From NCBI RefSeq assembly GCF_010015445.1, contig NC_053133.1, forward strand, positions 5,150,192-5,214,191: 64,000 nucleotides of DNA, read 5' to 3'. The first letter of the stretch is position 1; every line of letters starts with the position of its first letter. The DNA comes from Perca fluviatilis (lineage: Eukaryota; Chordata; Actinopteri; Perciformes; Percidae). The translations under genes were made by a program, and so were the position numbers. The notes under the pieces are model-generated. The model saw only the letters and a program-made list of their open reading frames with translations, ran no database searches and was not told the origin of the DNA. Shown here piece by piece: positions 1 through 11,530 of this stretch.

Positions 1-203
1 CTTCCCTCTGCGCTCGGCATTGATTGTGATGCCTTCCTAAACGGCCCCCCGCCGAGGGCGCCAACACACTTTTATGAAAGATCCAGCGTTTCCCTAAAAG
101 CTAATCATGTTAGACATCAAAGAGCGAGGCTGCTGCCTTGATCAAGACACATCTGAAGACACTGCCTATTGCTCTGCTACTGCTGCTCAGGATTAGGCCT
201 AGC

Positions 204-206
<3 letters not shown>

Positions 207-289
<83 letters not shown>
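207..289. repeat. (TG)n microsatellite
   Basis: About 41 uninterrupted TG dinucleotides. The Cys-Val and His-Thr open frames across it are artefacts of the repeat. Confidence 0.98.
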
Positions 290-290
<1 letters not shown>

Positions 291-656
291 TGTATAAGAA
301 GGTGCAGAGAAAAGGAGTGGAGATGTATAAAAGTAGTAAGGAATGCCTCGAGTGAACAGAAAGGACAGGAGGAGAATCACTGATTTAGTCTACAAAATGT
401 TCTTTAGACAAATCTGATACACTGTCTGTTATTGTTAATAAAGGGCAAGCAGTGTAACATTAAATCTAGGACAGCTACTTTTGGTTTTACAAGAGAAATA
501 AAGAGACATTTTTTTCTCAACTCTGACAGTGACAAGAAGAAGACCAAGAAATCTACTTATTTTTTTTATTTTACCAGTTTATTTGTCAGGGACAATACGA
601 ATAGTCACATAAAGTGCAGCCGATGCAATGTATGTGGGACTTCTAGCTGTATGATT
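290..656. other. Unassigned AT-rich sequence
   Basis: No gene, RNA or element end is recognised. The short frames have no protein-like features. Confidence 0.5.
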
Positions 657-966
657 CATGCCGCGAATAGCCGCGAAGCGCCATGAAGCGAGCTATTTTA
701 ATTTCGGCGCCCATGTTACCCAAATTGGCGTGGAGCGGCTGCACTGGCCCGCACGCTGCAGCGATAGTTTCAGCTTGTCCTCTATTTCTTCCGTGAGCCG
801 TGAGCGAATGTGCCTGCCCTAGTAGGTAATCGCATACAGGAAGGCCACAGCGCAGCCGGATGCTTTACAAAAATAAAATGAATTTCAAAATAAAACACCC
901 AGGTTTATGGTGATTTTGACTTGTCAGCTGTATCTATAGCGAGATACGCGATCAGGCACACACACA

Positions 967-1017
<51 letters not shown>

Positions 1018-1160
1018 ACACACAGCCGAGAGGAGAAGGATCGCTTTGTGACCGGCGATGAGAAATGTGCGTCCGGTATGAATGGCCAGGCGCGCAATCA
1101 GGGTCAAATCTACGCTTCACAGCTGTTCGCGGCGCTTCAGCACGCGATGTAGTTTTCGCT
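657..1160. repeat. Dispersed repeat R1, copy 1
   Basis: This stretch aligns with 7036-8080. Shared blocks include a 'CTCTATTTCTTCCG' segment, 'CATACAGGAAGGCCACAG', 'TTTCAAAATAAAACACC', a central CA-rich array and, after it, a GAAAT-TGTGTC-GGTATGAA block followed by 'AATCTACGCTTC'. The second copy carries a transposon in the CA array, so this copy shows the unoccupied state. The family is not recognised and no termini could be defined. Confidence 0.75.
956..1024. repeat. (CA)n microsatellite inside R1
   Basis: CA dinucleotides with two CATA interruptions. The array lies at the same place as the CA/GA array of the second R1 copy, so it was probably part of the repeat before it spread. Confidence 0.95.
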
Positions 1161-2100
1161 GTTAGGCTTTTAGAAATGATACACATGGTAAAAAACTATA
1201 AAATAGACATACAACAGTTGGGGCAGTCAAACAGGCAGTCACATATGCATACCGCATACAGTACATGCATAAAGACGAACGATACAGCAGACTGAGGCAG
1301 CAACCTAGATGGTTAAAAGCTGACAATTAAAGCATACATACGCATAAACCAACAGGAAAACAAACAGACAGGCAGGCATATGTAACTAAGGATAAGAAGT
1401 AAAGATATTTACAAAAAATATATAACTTCATTCGTCCTTTAACTTAACAGGTCCCATGAAATAGAATCATTACTTCCTTACATGAATGCATTTCCGTTTG
1501 AAACAGTGCAGTAGTATCCAGGATAGTCACACCCTTATTGGCAGGATGACATTTTTTGAGTGCCATCCAAATCCTTAAAAAAAATCAACATCATAATAAT
1601 ATTTATACAACTGTTTCCTTTTCTGCCTATTCTTTTTCGACTTTGGGGCCTTTCAGTTACATTTCAAGGGAGTGAAGTTTGCTCAGCTGTCATTAGATAA
1701 CCTAGGTATGGAACCATGGTCACATGATAGGTTGAGTTCATGCAAGTCTGATGGCTGGGATAATTAACATATATTTAAAAATGCAAATCTTCGCTGCCTT
1801 GTCTGTTAGTCAAACAGATACCGATGCATAGTGCTGAGTGACTTTTCTCTTGCTGTCCATTGCAGGCTTGGTATCAGCTGTTTAAAGCTCCACAGACGTG
1901 TGAAATAAAGCCAGTGTCAGGCCTTTGTTCAGCGGCTATCTGCAAGCAGAGATACACTTGCTTTCCCTCTATTACTACCTCATCATGTCAAATTGCTTCA
2001 GTATGTTTAACTGAAAATTAAGGTGATTGCAGTCACATTTTAATAGAATTGGGATTTGTGTGTGAACTCCCCAGAGGTAAGAGATTCCACATGAATGGAC
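1161..2100. other. Unassigned sequence
   Basis: AT-rich sequence without recognisable coding or element structure. Confidence 0.5.
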
Positions 2101-2101
2101 A

Positions 2102-2146
2102 CAACACACACACACACACGCACACGCACGCACGCACGCACGCACA
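2102..2146. repeat. (CA)n-(CGCA)n compound microsatellite
   Basis: A short CA run grades into CGCA tetranucleotides. Confidence 0.9.
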
Positions 2147-2756
2147 GTGACAAGCGTGCTCTCAGGTGACATTATTCTGAATCCCATTAAAACGTCTGTG
2201 GTTATTATTGTCATTTGATTGGACTGTATTTTGACACTTGCATAATATTATAAAGCTAACAACACATTGTGTCTGCAGCCCTCTGAGATAACGCTAAATG
2301 AGTTGAAGGCGTATCTGCTGACAGTCCTTGACACAGCGTGTTTGCCTTGCATATTGCCAGTATTCATCAAGCGTGTGTCAATAAACACATCCCATTAACA
2401 CAGAGGGCTTACAAAGTGTCTACAGTGATGAAGGTCTGATGCCCACTTCTTCATTCGTTCATAAGAAATTTAAGGCAGTCTGTCTAGGTCTACCTTTACA
2501 GGTAAAATGTAAATAGACGTCCAGGAACCTGAGGCCATTTTTACAATTCCTTTTCCGTCTGGTTTTATTTTCTAAAAAAGCTTGTAAAACATCAACCCTG
2601 TTGTCTATAGTCAATCGATGTACATCATTTTTTTCAGGAAAAACTGGGCTATTAGAATATTTGAGCTGTAGTGAGGTCAATTGAAAGTAAAAAAAAGGTT
2701 GTATGACCTTAAAAACAAATAAATAAATAAATAAAACGGAAAATGAATCTCACAGA
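2147..2756. other. Unassigned sequence with short (AAAT)n
   Basis: No gene is seen. A short AAAT run lies near 2717-2734. Confidence 0.5.
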
Positions 2757-3091
2757 TATTTATTGATATCACACACAGAACAATAAAAGCTAAGCCAATC
2801 TCCTGTCTAAATCAGTTCCCATATGTCTTGGTTGTCAAACTGTGAAGAAATAAACATTATAACTTATATAGTTGACAAAATATATACAATTTTTCAAAAA
2901 AAGTCCAGACGCTTTTGCCAATAATCAAAATAATAATGTTCAAATGTATTGATATCACACACAGCAAGCATTTGTGTTGTCTAAAACAGTTATCCTATAT
3001 ATTTGGAGTCATCCAGTGCAAAAATAAACATAATGAACATTATAACTCATATAAATGACAAACTATTTACATTTCTTCAAAAAAAGGCCCA
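2757..3091. repeat. Diverged tandem duplication, unit about 185 bp
   Basis: Two adjacent units begin with 'ATTGATATCACACACAG' (near 2762 and 2949). They share an AAATAAACAT...ATTATAACT block and a TTTTTCAAAAAAAG-like block. The copies are clearly diverged, so the duplication is not recent. Confidence 0.75.
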
Positions 3092-3586
3092 AATGTATCC
3101 CAAATATCTAAACAGTGACGCCATTATTCTCTGTAGAACGGTCATAGACCGTAGTTATCTTTCCTTTTCACTTTACTCTTTGTTCTCGCTCCTATTTCCT
3201 GGAGTGAACTCTCTTTTCGACTATATACTCTTTGTGTGATGGACCTGCCTTCCCATTGGTTGAAAAACGTCAAAACAGTCTTGCAAAGCATCATGGGAGA
3301 TTTATACTAGACTGTTGCAGCTGGTAGCACATAGCTAGCGGCAAAAATTATGGAAAATTGATAAATTACGGACATCGAGTGGATAAATCTTGGATGTAAG
3401 CGTTTGGATTTATTGCTGAACAACTCCAAAAAAAAGGCACAAGTTCCAGGCTGGATAGAAAACCTTCTGTAAAGGCTACGAAGACAACAAAGACACCCCC
3501 GTGATGGCTAGCTTGTTAGCTTCTAGCTGGAAAAAACGGTAAGAAGATCGATAAAAGTTTCATTAAATAATCTAAATATTAATCGG
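3092..3586. other. Unassigned sequence
   Basis: No coding or element structure is recognised. Confidence 0.5.
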
Positions 3587-3782
3587 AGGTGCCATTCATA
3601 CACTGTGGCTGCCATACAAGGTGCCACCTGCTCAACAGATAAACAGTCACACATCGACGGCACAGCATCGGGAGCAGTGTCTTGCCCAAGGACACTTTGA
3701 CAAGTAAACTGCAGGACCAGGGATTGAACCACCAACCTTCGGATTGGCAAGCGACCGCTCTACCACCTAAACCACAACCCAT
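3587..3782 (-). mobile_element. tRNA-derived SINE, copy 1
   Basis: Read on the minus strand, the head near 3782 contains a box-A-like stretch (TGGTTTAGGTGGTAGAGCGG) and a box-B-like GGTTCAATCC, as in RNA polymerase III promoters of tRNA-derived SINEs. The body aligns with 9190-9425 (shared 'GGCACAGCATCGGGAGCA', 'CAGTGTCTTGCC'). It is shorter than the second copy, lacking that copy's tail. The family name is not assigned. The reading frames across it are not genes. Confidence 0.8.
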
Positions 3783-5008
3783 TTTTCTTTTTCATTTCCC
3801 CCAAAATGTTTAAATGGTTTTAAAACAGGATCCTGACTAATCTTTGACATAAACCAGTCTGTGATCCACTCAACATCCTCTGATCTTAACTAATCCTCAT
3901 TCATGTCTACTTGTTTAAACTCAAACATTCTGTATAATGTGATAAATTAGGTTTATTGACCATGAATAAAGAAAAACTTTTTAAAAAAAGTGTCAAATTT
4001 TCAATTTTGACCCGGACGGACACCAACTTAATGGTTGACGGGAAGACAACACAACAGTTAAAGGAATTATATTTCTGCTAAATTCTAAATATAATTACAC
4101 AAATCCATCTACGTTATGTTATTTCTGTAACCACTACTCTCCTATAAGAGTATGGAGTGACTGCAGTACACACTGCTGCCATCAGCGCTGAGCTGGATTT
4201 TTGTCCTTGCTCATTTGTATTTCCTTCCAGGCCTTCCATAATAGCCTGGATATGTGTGTATGACAGGACTTTAATTGCCTGAGTTAACAAGGTGAGCTCC
4301 ACTCGGCCACCTTTTGCGTAGCACAAATCATAGCAGGGATATTCAGATCCAATCCCCCGTAAACTATTCACCCGAATGGGAAGTGCGAGAGCATAAACCT
4401 GGGCAATAACAGCCATATCTGGCGGGATCTAAAGTGGTAAATCCTTAAATGATGTTCTAACGCTGGGCGAGTGACTTCATTGAGGTGAGGTGACCCCACT
4501 CTTCCTACACAGAGAGGGAAAAGGATAGAAGAAGAAAATGAGTGGGCCAGGCAGTAGGATTTAAAGATTGTCATGTAACAGCGTGAACAAATGGAATGGA
4601 AATGGAAGTAAAAAAACATTTCCAAGGATAATTGTTAGGTCTTTATTCTATTCTATCTAGTGATGTGTCATGAGGGAATTTTAATTTACTATCATTTACT
4701 AAAATACTATGAAATCAAGTTTCCTTTTCCACTTTAATGTACAGACATATTTCAGCATAATTGTGCGTTGTTTTGGAGTCTTAATCTTATTACAAACTGA
4801 ATATAGGGAACATGTGAAACAACACAAATGTGAAACCCCCCTATCTGGTACAAAGTCATGTTTCATGTTGGGTGCTACGGTAGAGAAAACACTCTTCACT
4901 ATATTTGATTTGACATTAGAATGTACTCTTTGAATACTGGGTACTGCAATCTAAATTTGTAAAATCTAAAAAAAAAAATCTACATGCTGAAAATAAAGGT
5001 TTTGAAAT
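3783..5008. other. Mostly unassigned sequence
   Basis: It holds one 100-codon minus-strand open frame (4114-4416, listed separately) and, from about 4884, the left copy of a diverged duplication whose right copy is at 5441-5542. Confidence 0.5.
4114..4416 (-). other. Orphan open frame, 100 codons, unknown
   Basis: The frame has mixed composition without simple repeats and is flanked by ordinary AT-rich DNA. I do not recognise the product: no signal peptide, membrane segment or catalytic motif is visible. A 100-codon frame can occur by chance in 64 kb, so it may be meaningless. It could also be a relic exon or a fragment of a mobile-element protein. Confidence 0.12.
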
Positions 5009-5542
5009 AAGTCTTGCATATCCAGACCTTCCTCCACAGCGCTGCGGAGGAAGGTCTGGCTAGTCCACGCAGCATTCCTGGATGGGAGAACAACATGCTC
5101 TGGTTTATTGGCATTTCTTTAAACCAGTCACAATCATCTTGGGGGGTGCTAAGCTCCACAGAGCAACAGTGCCTCTGCAAAACAGCCTCGGGAAGGAACT
5201 TGTTTCGGTGGAACATGTGGACGTTCAAAAGTTGTTTTAGTCGTGCAACAGGAAACTCAGATTGGACAGATAGTCTAGCTAGCTGTCTGGATTTACCCTG
5301 CAGAGATCTGAGGAGCAGTTAACCATAGTCCTCAGAAATCCACCGGAGGTTAGAAATTAAAGACATCCGGCGGAATTTCTGGCAGCGCCGGAGCAATCCC
5401 GGAAGTGGAACGTCGTGGATATAGACTACACTAGTAAGATGAAACATTCTTTATTATGTTTAATTTGATCAATTAGAATGTACTCTTTGGATACTGGGTA
5501 CTTCAATCTGAATCTGTAAACCCTAAAAAAATATATACATAT
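4884..5542. repeat. Diverged tandem duplication flanking a hairpin element
   Basis: The block 'TTAGAATGTACTCTTTG' plus TACTGGGTACT..CAATCT occurs at 4914-4960 and again at 5473-5515, followed in both by an A-rich run and an AAAGGTTTTGAAA-like segment. In the first unit the hairpin-family element (5009-5428) follows that segment. In the second unit a Tc1-like element (5557-6089) splits the A-rich run from its AAAGGTTTGAAA continuation at about 6098. Confidence 0.7.
5009..5428 (+). mobile_element. Hairpin-ended non-autonomous element H, copy A
   Basis: Near its left end is a near-perfect hairpin: CCAGACCTTCCTCCACAGCG pairs with the following CGCTGCGGAGGAAGGTCTGG. The body contains 'TTTCTTTAAACCA', 'GACAGATAGTCTAGCTAGCT' and CATCCGGCGGAATTT, and the element ends in ATATAGACTA. 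The same unit occurs complete or broken at six other places here (30.3, 32.9, 33.5, 33.8, 49.2 and 61.7 kb). It has no coding capacity. It could be a MITE with GTCT ends and TA duplications, or a non-autonomous Helitron read from its 3' side. Confidence 0.8.
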
Positions 5543-5556
5543 ACTGTGTATATATA

Positions 5557-6089
5557 CAGTACAGGCCAAAAGTTTGGACACACCTTCTCATTCACTGCGT
5601 TTCCTTTTTATTTTCATGACTATTTACATTGTAGATTCTCACTGAAGGCATCAAAACTATGAATGAACACATATGGAATTATGGAATTAACAAAAAAGTG
5701 TGAAATAACTGAAAACATGTCTTATATTTTAGATTCTTCAAAGTAGCCACCCTTTGCTTTTTTATTAATAAGGGAAAAAATTCCACTAATTAACCCTGAC
5801 AAAGCCCACCTGTGAAGGTAAAACCATTTCAGGTGACTACCTCATGAAGCTCATTGAGAGAACACCAAGGGTTTGCAGAGCTATCAAAAAAGCAAAGGGT
5901 GGCTACTTTGAGGAATCTAAAATATAAGACATGTTTTCAGTTATTTCACACTTTTTTGTTAAGTACATAATTCCATATGTGTTCATTAATAGTTTTGATG
6001 CCTTCAGTGAGAATCTACAATGTAAATAGTCATGAAAATAAAGAAATACATTGAATGAGAAGGTGTGTCCAAACTTTTGGCCTGTACTG
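5557..6089 (+). mobile_element. Short Tc1-like element with long inverted ends, copy 1
   Basis: It starts CAGTACAGGCCAAAAGTTTG, ends in the reverse complement (GGCCTGTACTG) and is flanked by TA on both sides. The inverted ends are about 200 bp, containing 'GTAGATTCTCACTGA' and 'AACTGAAAACATGTCTTATA'. The centre keeps only small pieces of transposase-flanking sequence, so it is an internal deletion derivative mobilised in trans. TA duplications and ends of this kind are typical of Tc1/mariner. Confidence 0.93.
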
Positions 6090-6091
6090 TA

Positions 6092-7035
6092 TATACAAAG
6101 GTTTGAAAGTGACCACAGGACATTTCAAAGAGGAGAATTCAGACGGATGAATGAAGAATTCAGTAATGATTAAATGTAACAATAAGGTTAGAGAGAGGGT
6201 GCAGCTGTTCACAGGACGGCTGCCACACCGGTGAGTATTTGGGCTGAATACCGGAGTTAAGCCAGGTCCAGATGGAGGCAGGAGCAGAGAGGAAGAGGAA
6301 TGGGGAACCCAGCTGTAGGTCCTGTTTCGTGTTGATACGCAGTGTTAATAAACACACTCAACTATGACAATATCATACCTGCCACAAGCATGGCTGTAGC
6401 CTGTAGGCGAAGTGTATTTCCTTGCTAACTGACAGCTAATGTCTGTACAGTTGGTGTTTTGTGTGCATCACAAAGGACTGCACCAGCAGTCAAATTCATG
6501 CCAATGACGCACGGTGACCATTTGCTTTGGCCTGTGGCTTTGGTGTGAAAACACCTTTGGTCTTGGTAAGGGAAGCTGTGCACACCCTCTGCCTCACCAT
6601 CCATTCACAGATCCTATCTCAGAGGCTTACACTTGGAAAAGTAAACCCAACGGGGCTTGTGCTGAATCAGAAAGGCCTGATCGTATAACCACACCTGATT
6701 GGATATCAGCTGGTGTGTGAGCTGGCCCTGAACAGAGACTGGAGACCTGCAGATGGTGCCCGCAGTCATCCTAGGCCACTTTTTTCGCATTCAGGTAGAA
6801 GCTCTGAAAAGTGCTGTTGCTTCCTCCTTAGCACTCCTTTATAGAACCTTCAAATCATATGTGCAATATAACTTACTGGAACTTACTAAGTGGAAAGCAA
6901 AAGCTGAAAATGCCCAATCCTGTCTAATCATAACTGATAACACTATGACTTCAGCGATGGATTGCATTTACTGACCAAAGTGGAACTTTTGTTGTATGTC
7001 ACTCCGGAAACACAACGGTCCCAGAAGCACTGCGA
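6092..7035. other. Unassigned sequence
   Basis: No gene or element end is recognised. Confidence 0.5.
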
Positions 7036-7349
7036 ATAGACGCCAATTTCATTTTGGTGATGCCCGGCCACACCGGCCGCGATCAGGCGTGGAGTGATGC
7101 GCCGGCCTGCACGCTGCTGCGATTGTTTCGGCGTCTTCTCTATTTCTTCCGCAATCCGCGAGCAAATGTGTCAAGCAAGGCAGGTAATTACATACAGGAA
7201 GGCCACAGTGCAGCAGGGTGCTTTACAAAATAAAACAAATTTCAAAATAAAACACCAAGGTTTGTGGTGATTTTGGCTCTCTTGACTTCGCAGCGAGACA
7301 GACACACGGAGGGAGAGACAGACGGATGGACAGACAGAGTGACACACAC

Positions 7350-7895
7350 TAGAGCCCAACTGATAAAGGATTTTTTAGGCCGATATCAATACTAATATTT
7401 GATGATTTAAAAATCTGATATTCTGATATATCAGCCGATATATATTTTTTTTTTAAATCCAGAAACGCTTAACAAAACATAACAGATTTCCCTAACATTA
7501 GTTATTTGTAGTTATTTATGAGTCCTCACTAAAATAATGATAATGCAGTTTAAAAATAAACTTTTATTTGTTTGTTTTATTGTCACAACAGAACAGAGGA
7601 ACATCAAAATATATTAAATTTCTGATAAATAAAATGTATAAAAATTCAAAATTAAGATATGAAACTTAAAGTCCTTTGAACAAAAACAATAACAAAAACA
7701 ATGTTTTGCCGACAGGGACGTTGTACAGCGCCCTCTGGTGGATATGCAACGTCAACACTCAGAACATGGTTGAAGGGTGTTTCGTCCGTTTTTATTTTAT
7801 TTTTTAAATATTCATTTATCGGCCATTATAAATGCCGATACCGATAGTTTGGAAAATGCCTAATATTGGCCCGCCGATAAATCGGTCAGGCTCTA
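7350..7895. mobile_element. hAT-like non-autonomous element in a CA array
   Basis: It begins TAGAGCCCAACTGAT and ends ATCGGTCAGGCTCTA, giving imperfect terminal inverted repeats headed TAGAGCC, with CCGATA motifs just inside both ends. It is flanked on each side by ACACACAC, consistent with the 8-bp duplication of hAT elements, although the CA background makes that ambiguous. Comparison with copy 1 of R1 supports an insertion. The interior includes CAGCGCCCTCTGGTGG and has no transposase. Confidence 0.85.
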
Positions 7896-7922
7896 ACACA
7901 CACACACACACACACAACACAC

Positions 7923-7991
<69 letters not shown>
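7896..7991. repeat. (CA)n-(GA)n compound microsatellite
   Basis: About 22 bp of CA, then CAACACACAGG, then about 34 GA dinucleotides. Confidence 0.95.
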
Positions 7992-7994
<3 letters not shown>

Positions 7995-8080
7995 GCCGCG
8001 GAGAAATTTGTGTCTGGTATGAACAGCCAGGCGCAAGATCAGGCGCGAATCTACGCTTCCCATTGTTTCTGCTGTCAGTT

Positions 8081-9130
8081 GGAACTGAATATGAGTAAAT
8101 AAGCTCAGCTAAACCACTTCAAAGATCAAAGTGCATGCATGGAAAACATGTTTTGTCCTGTTTCTTCTCAAGTGCTGTGAATGTGGCATGAGGATGCTGA
8201 GATACTTGAAGTATAACAAATGCAATGCTCGCTGCTTGCTGGCACGCATGTATGTTTCCAGCTGTCTTTAGTCCTGATGGACAGACAGCGCGAAGTCAGG
8301 AGCTCCTACATGAGCTCCTACATGAGCAACCTTAATATGTTAGGCAGCAGTGGAGGACAGGCATGTACTGGTTAAAATGGAGGTAAGGTAGGTAAGGTAA
8401 GAAGTAGTAGCAATAAATGTGCGTTTCCACTGTAGTACCAAAGGTGTAACTTGTTTACATGGAAATAAAAGCTGTCAAGACATTTCACTTAAAACCAAAA
8501 ATGTCAAGCTCATGGTGGCTCTCGAGGAAAAGTCAGGGGGACACCAAAGTCAATAATGCATCCTGTAGGGACGGGCGCAATCTTCTTTAGATTTCACTTA
8601 TTTTACTTCGGACGTCACTGCGTCTTCTTAGTTTCTTTATTCTTTCTATTTATGAAGTTATTTTCATGCGGGACTTTGTTTTAGAAATTAAAAAAAGGAC
8701 GACAGAAAGGACGAGAGGACAAAAGAAAGATCTAATTATAAATGTTTTGCTTATTTTTCGTTCTTTAAGATAAAATACAATTGTAATGTCACTTTTTAAT
8801 AAGAGGACACATCTGCTGTTTTGAGCAGTTTCAAAAATAAAAAGGAATATTTTGCACTCATTTGTCCGCAGCTCATCCTGTTAAAAACTAAAAACACTTT
8901 GTGTGTATTCTTTCATTTCAGCTCAAATAGTTACTATAATGTCAGCCAGCCTTTGTCAGTTAACTCATCACTTATGGAGGCGGGACCCTGGGGTCAACAT
9001 GACAGGGCAATGTGCTGCCAAAAGGAAGTAACAGCCACACTGACTACCTTTGTAAATATTGCAGTCAATGATGGTAAAAAACAGAGCAATCAAAGAGAGA
9101 TCAATAAAATGGATTTTTTTTAAATTGCAA
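8081..9130. other. Unassigned sequence
   Basis: AT-rich with small direct repeats (ATGAGCTCCTAC at 8310-8325, GGTAAGGTAGGTAAGG near 8386). No gene is recognised. Confidence 0.5.
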
Positions 9131-9427
9131 TTGTAAATGGACTGTATTTATATAGCATTTTTCTAGTCTTAATGACTACTCAAAGCGCTTTAACATAGTA
9201 CAGGAACCATTCATACACTGTGGCCAAGGCTGCCGTACAAGGTGCCACCTGCTCATCAGATAAACATTCACACACATTTACACTCCGATGGCACAGCATC
9301 GGGAGCAATTTGGGCTTCAGTGTCTTGCCTAAGGACACTTCTACTGTACATGAAACTGCAGGGTCAGGGATTGAACCACCGACCTTCTGATTGGAAAGCG
9401 ACCGCTCTACCACCTGAGTCGAATCAC
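9131..9427 (-). mobile_element. tRNA-derived SINE, copy 2, longer
   Basis: The head is on the minus strand near 9427, with a box-A-like CTCAGGTGGTAGAGCGG and a box-B-like GGTTCAATCC. The body matches 3587-3782. The tail (CTATATAAATACAGTCCATTT on the minus strand) is absent from the first copy and probably corresponds to the LINE-derived 3' end used for retrotransposition. Confidence 0.85.
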
Positions 9428-10829
9428 CGCAAATACAAGAGGTCCCTGAGCATATGAAAGGTACACAATTAAAATGTGCTGATGGGTCCAGGAGAGTACT
9501 AGTTACTGCCAAAAGTAACAGAGTTACTGTGTAACACTGATTATAAGCCACCAATCATTACAGTCTTGGTCCATGCTTTTCAGTTTCAAACACAGATGCA
9601 ACTAACAGCTTATAGATGCTAACTGCTTTAACGGATTGGAAAATGGCGCTCTGCCGGCAAAACTCGGTATTGCCTGCCCTAAAGCCCAAGTCACCGAAAC
9701 GGAAAACAGAGGGGGATGCTTTTCGACCCGTTGGATATGGTGAGCCCTTTTGGGACCAATGTATGTTTGGATGTGGAACAGCCCCCTTTGAACGTGATTT
9801 CAACATCACGCAGGCTTGTCGTTAACTTGTAGTGCTACAGGCTTGGCAGGCCATTTATTATTACTTGTGTGATACACCAATTATTACATTATCTATTGTA
9901 ATGCTACAGTAACACTAGAGAATACATGGCTCCTTTCACCCCTCTGGGCTTTCTGTTTGTGCCCTTCCCAACATGAAATCTGAATTGTCAGAAATTCTGC
10001 TTTTCAACAGAACATTTCCACCAAGGCCAACGGTGTTTGTAAGGAATGTTTTCCCACTAAAAGCAGTATTTGCTGGCCTTTGAAGTCCAACATCAGTCAA
10101 ACCCTACCAACATGGCCCATACAAAACCCCACATACCAGTTCTTGCCTTCCTTCCATTCATCTACCTGTCCACCCACCTCTACATCTTTTATTGGGCCGT
10201 CTGTTGTGACCATGGAGATAGAAAATAAAGCACTGCTTTTCTTCAATATGTGCAATATGTGAAAAATCGAGGCTTCGATGTTTTGGGGGGGATACTCACA
10301 CACAGCTGATCAGTTGAGCCATTCAAGCCGTGTTGGCACAATGTGAATAGTTCTTACAGATGAAACACTAACCACAGAGCACAGAACGTGTCCATATCTT
10401 GTTATTTAGACCAATACGTATTGTTGGCAGCATTAACAAAGTTTCAATACGTCAGTGACAAGTAATTGCAGTTCCCGTGGCTCCATCACAGTATCACCTC
10501 TCTGCGGGTTTTCCCCCAGTTGAAAGTTGAAAGCTTTTAAGGGAAGCAGCAGCAGGATGCAATGTTTGTGACTTAACACAGCTCTAATGTAGCTGAAGGT
10601 AAGCATTACACTGTAACAAGACTGAACAGGAGAACAGGAATGTAGGAGTGAAACTAACCTCCAAACTACTGAGATTGTGGTTAGAATCAGGAAAACTAGG
10701 TCCATGAAGAAACTGAGTGGACAGATCAAACTTTACAATTTTTTTTTTCTTTGTGTGTATGTTGTCGGACATTATTTTCTTTCACAAGTTTGAGTTGTCT
10801 TTATTACAGACAGTAGAGAGACAAGAGAA
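9428..10829. other. Unassigned sequence
   Basis: No gene is recognised. Short overlapping frames on both strands near 9560-9830 have no family features. Confidence 0.5.
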
Positions 10830-10835
10830 AAAGGA

Positions 10836-10837
<2 letters not shown>

Positions 10838-10885
<48 letters not shown>

Positions 10886-10886
10886 C
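10838..10886. repeat. (GA)n microsatellite
   Basis: About 24 GA dinucleotides with one AAA interruption. Confidence 0.95.
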
Positions 10887-10959
10887 TGGGTGGAGGAGGA
10901 CTCAGGTGCGGACACAGAGCACAGTAGACAGAGTAGCAAGAAACAGGATTTATTTAAGG

Positions 10960-11428
10960 CAGGGGTCTTCAACGTTTTTTAAGCCAAGGACCCCTTAACA
11001 GAGAGAGACAGAGCAGGGACCCCCGACTACATATATTGTATAAAATTAAGTTGGATATTAAACTGGGCCTACAATAACGTGTAGGGCGGCCTAAATCCTT
11101 TATAGTTACCTTTTTAGTGCATAGAATACTAAGCTATCAAAATAATAATTGTTGGCATGATTTTATAAATATTTTAATTCTCAACATAAATGTGGCACAG
11201 TGAATCCTTTGGGATTAACTGTATCTGTGGATGGCTACCTTAGTGACAGCGTAACCTATAGGCAAGTAAGCCCATCATCAGTGGGGATTTATATTTGCTA
11301 ATAATATGTTGGATTCATGTAAAGACTTTTCAATTTTTGAAAAAAACAACAAAACAAAAATTCAACAATAATTTGGAGGCCCCCCTGCAGTGACTCTGAG
11401 GACCCGGACCCCCTGTTGAAGATCTCTG
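10960..11428. mobile_element. hAT-like non-autonomous element with perfect 8-bp target duplication
   Basis: The ends are CAGGGGTCTTCAAC and GTTGAAGATCTCTG, imperfect inverted repeats headed CAG. Both flanks read ATTTAAGG (10952-10959 and 11429-11436), a perfect 8-bp target duplication. Subterminal CCAAGGACCCC and GGACCCGGACCCCC are partly complementary. There is no transposase, so it is a 469-bp deletion derivative. Confidence 0.95.
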
Positions 11429-11530
11429 ATTTAAGGAATAAATAACCAGAGCAAAGGCTGGGTGTGTGGGGTGAGCAGGTGACAGGCAGGGTGAAGATGG
11501 TTTCCAGGCGTTGACATGAAGAGTGGAGGA

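Larger units (their letters stand above)
7036..8080. repeat. Dispersed repeat R1, copy 2, interrupted
   Basis: Left part 7036-7349 and right part 7896-8080 align with 657-1160. The middle is a transposon insertion (7350-7895). Next to the junction the CA array has become a compound CA/GA array. Confidence 0.75.

Noticed and set aside
138..383. Open frames across the TG array encoding Cys-Val or His-Thr runs
   Set aside because: Pure translation of a dinucleotide repeat. The same applies to frames at 905-1186, 20349-20663, 24406-24854 and 47295-47903.
206..1024. CRISPR-like or other spaced-repeat array
   Set aside because: Only microsatellites are present. No regularly spaced repeat with unique spacers exists in the window, and the DNA is eukaryotic.
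3587..3782. Genuine tRNA gene at the SINE heads (also 9400 and 26.9 kb)
   Set aside because: Box A and box B are present but no cloverleaf closes, and each is followed by a SINE body.
9180..9554. 124-codon minus-strand frame
   Set aside because: It runs through the tRNA-derived SINE and its flank.
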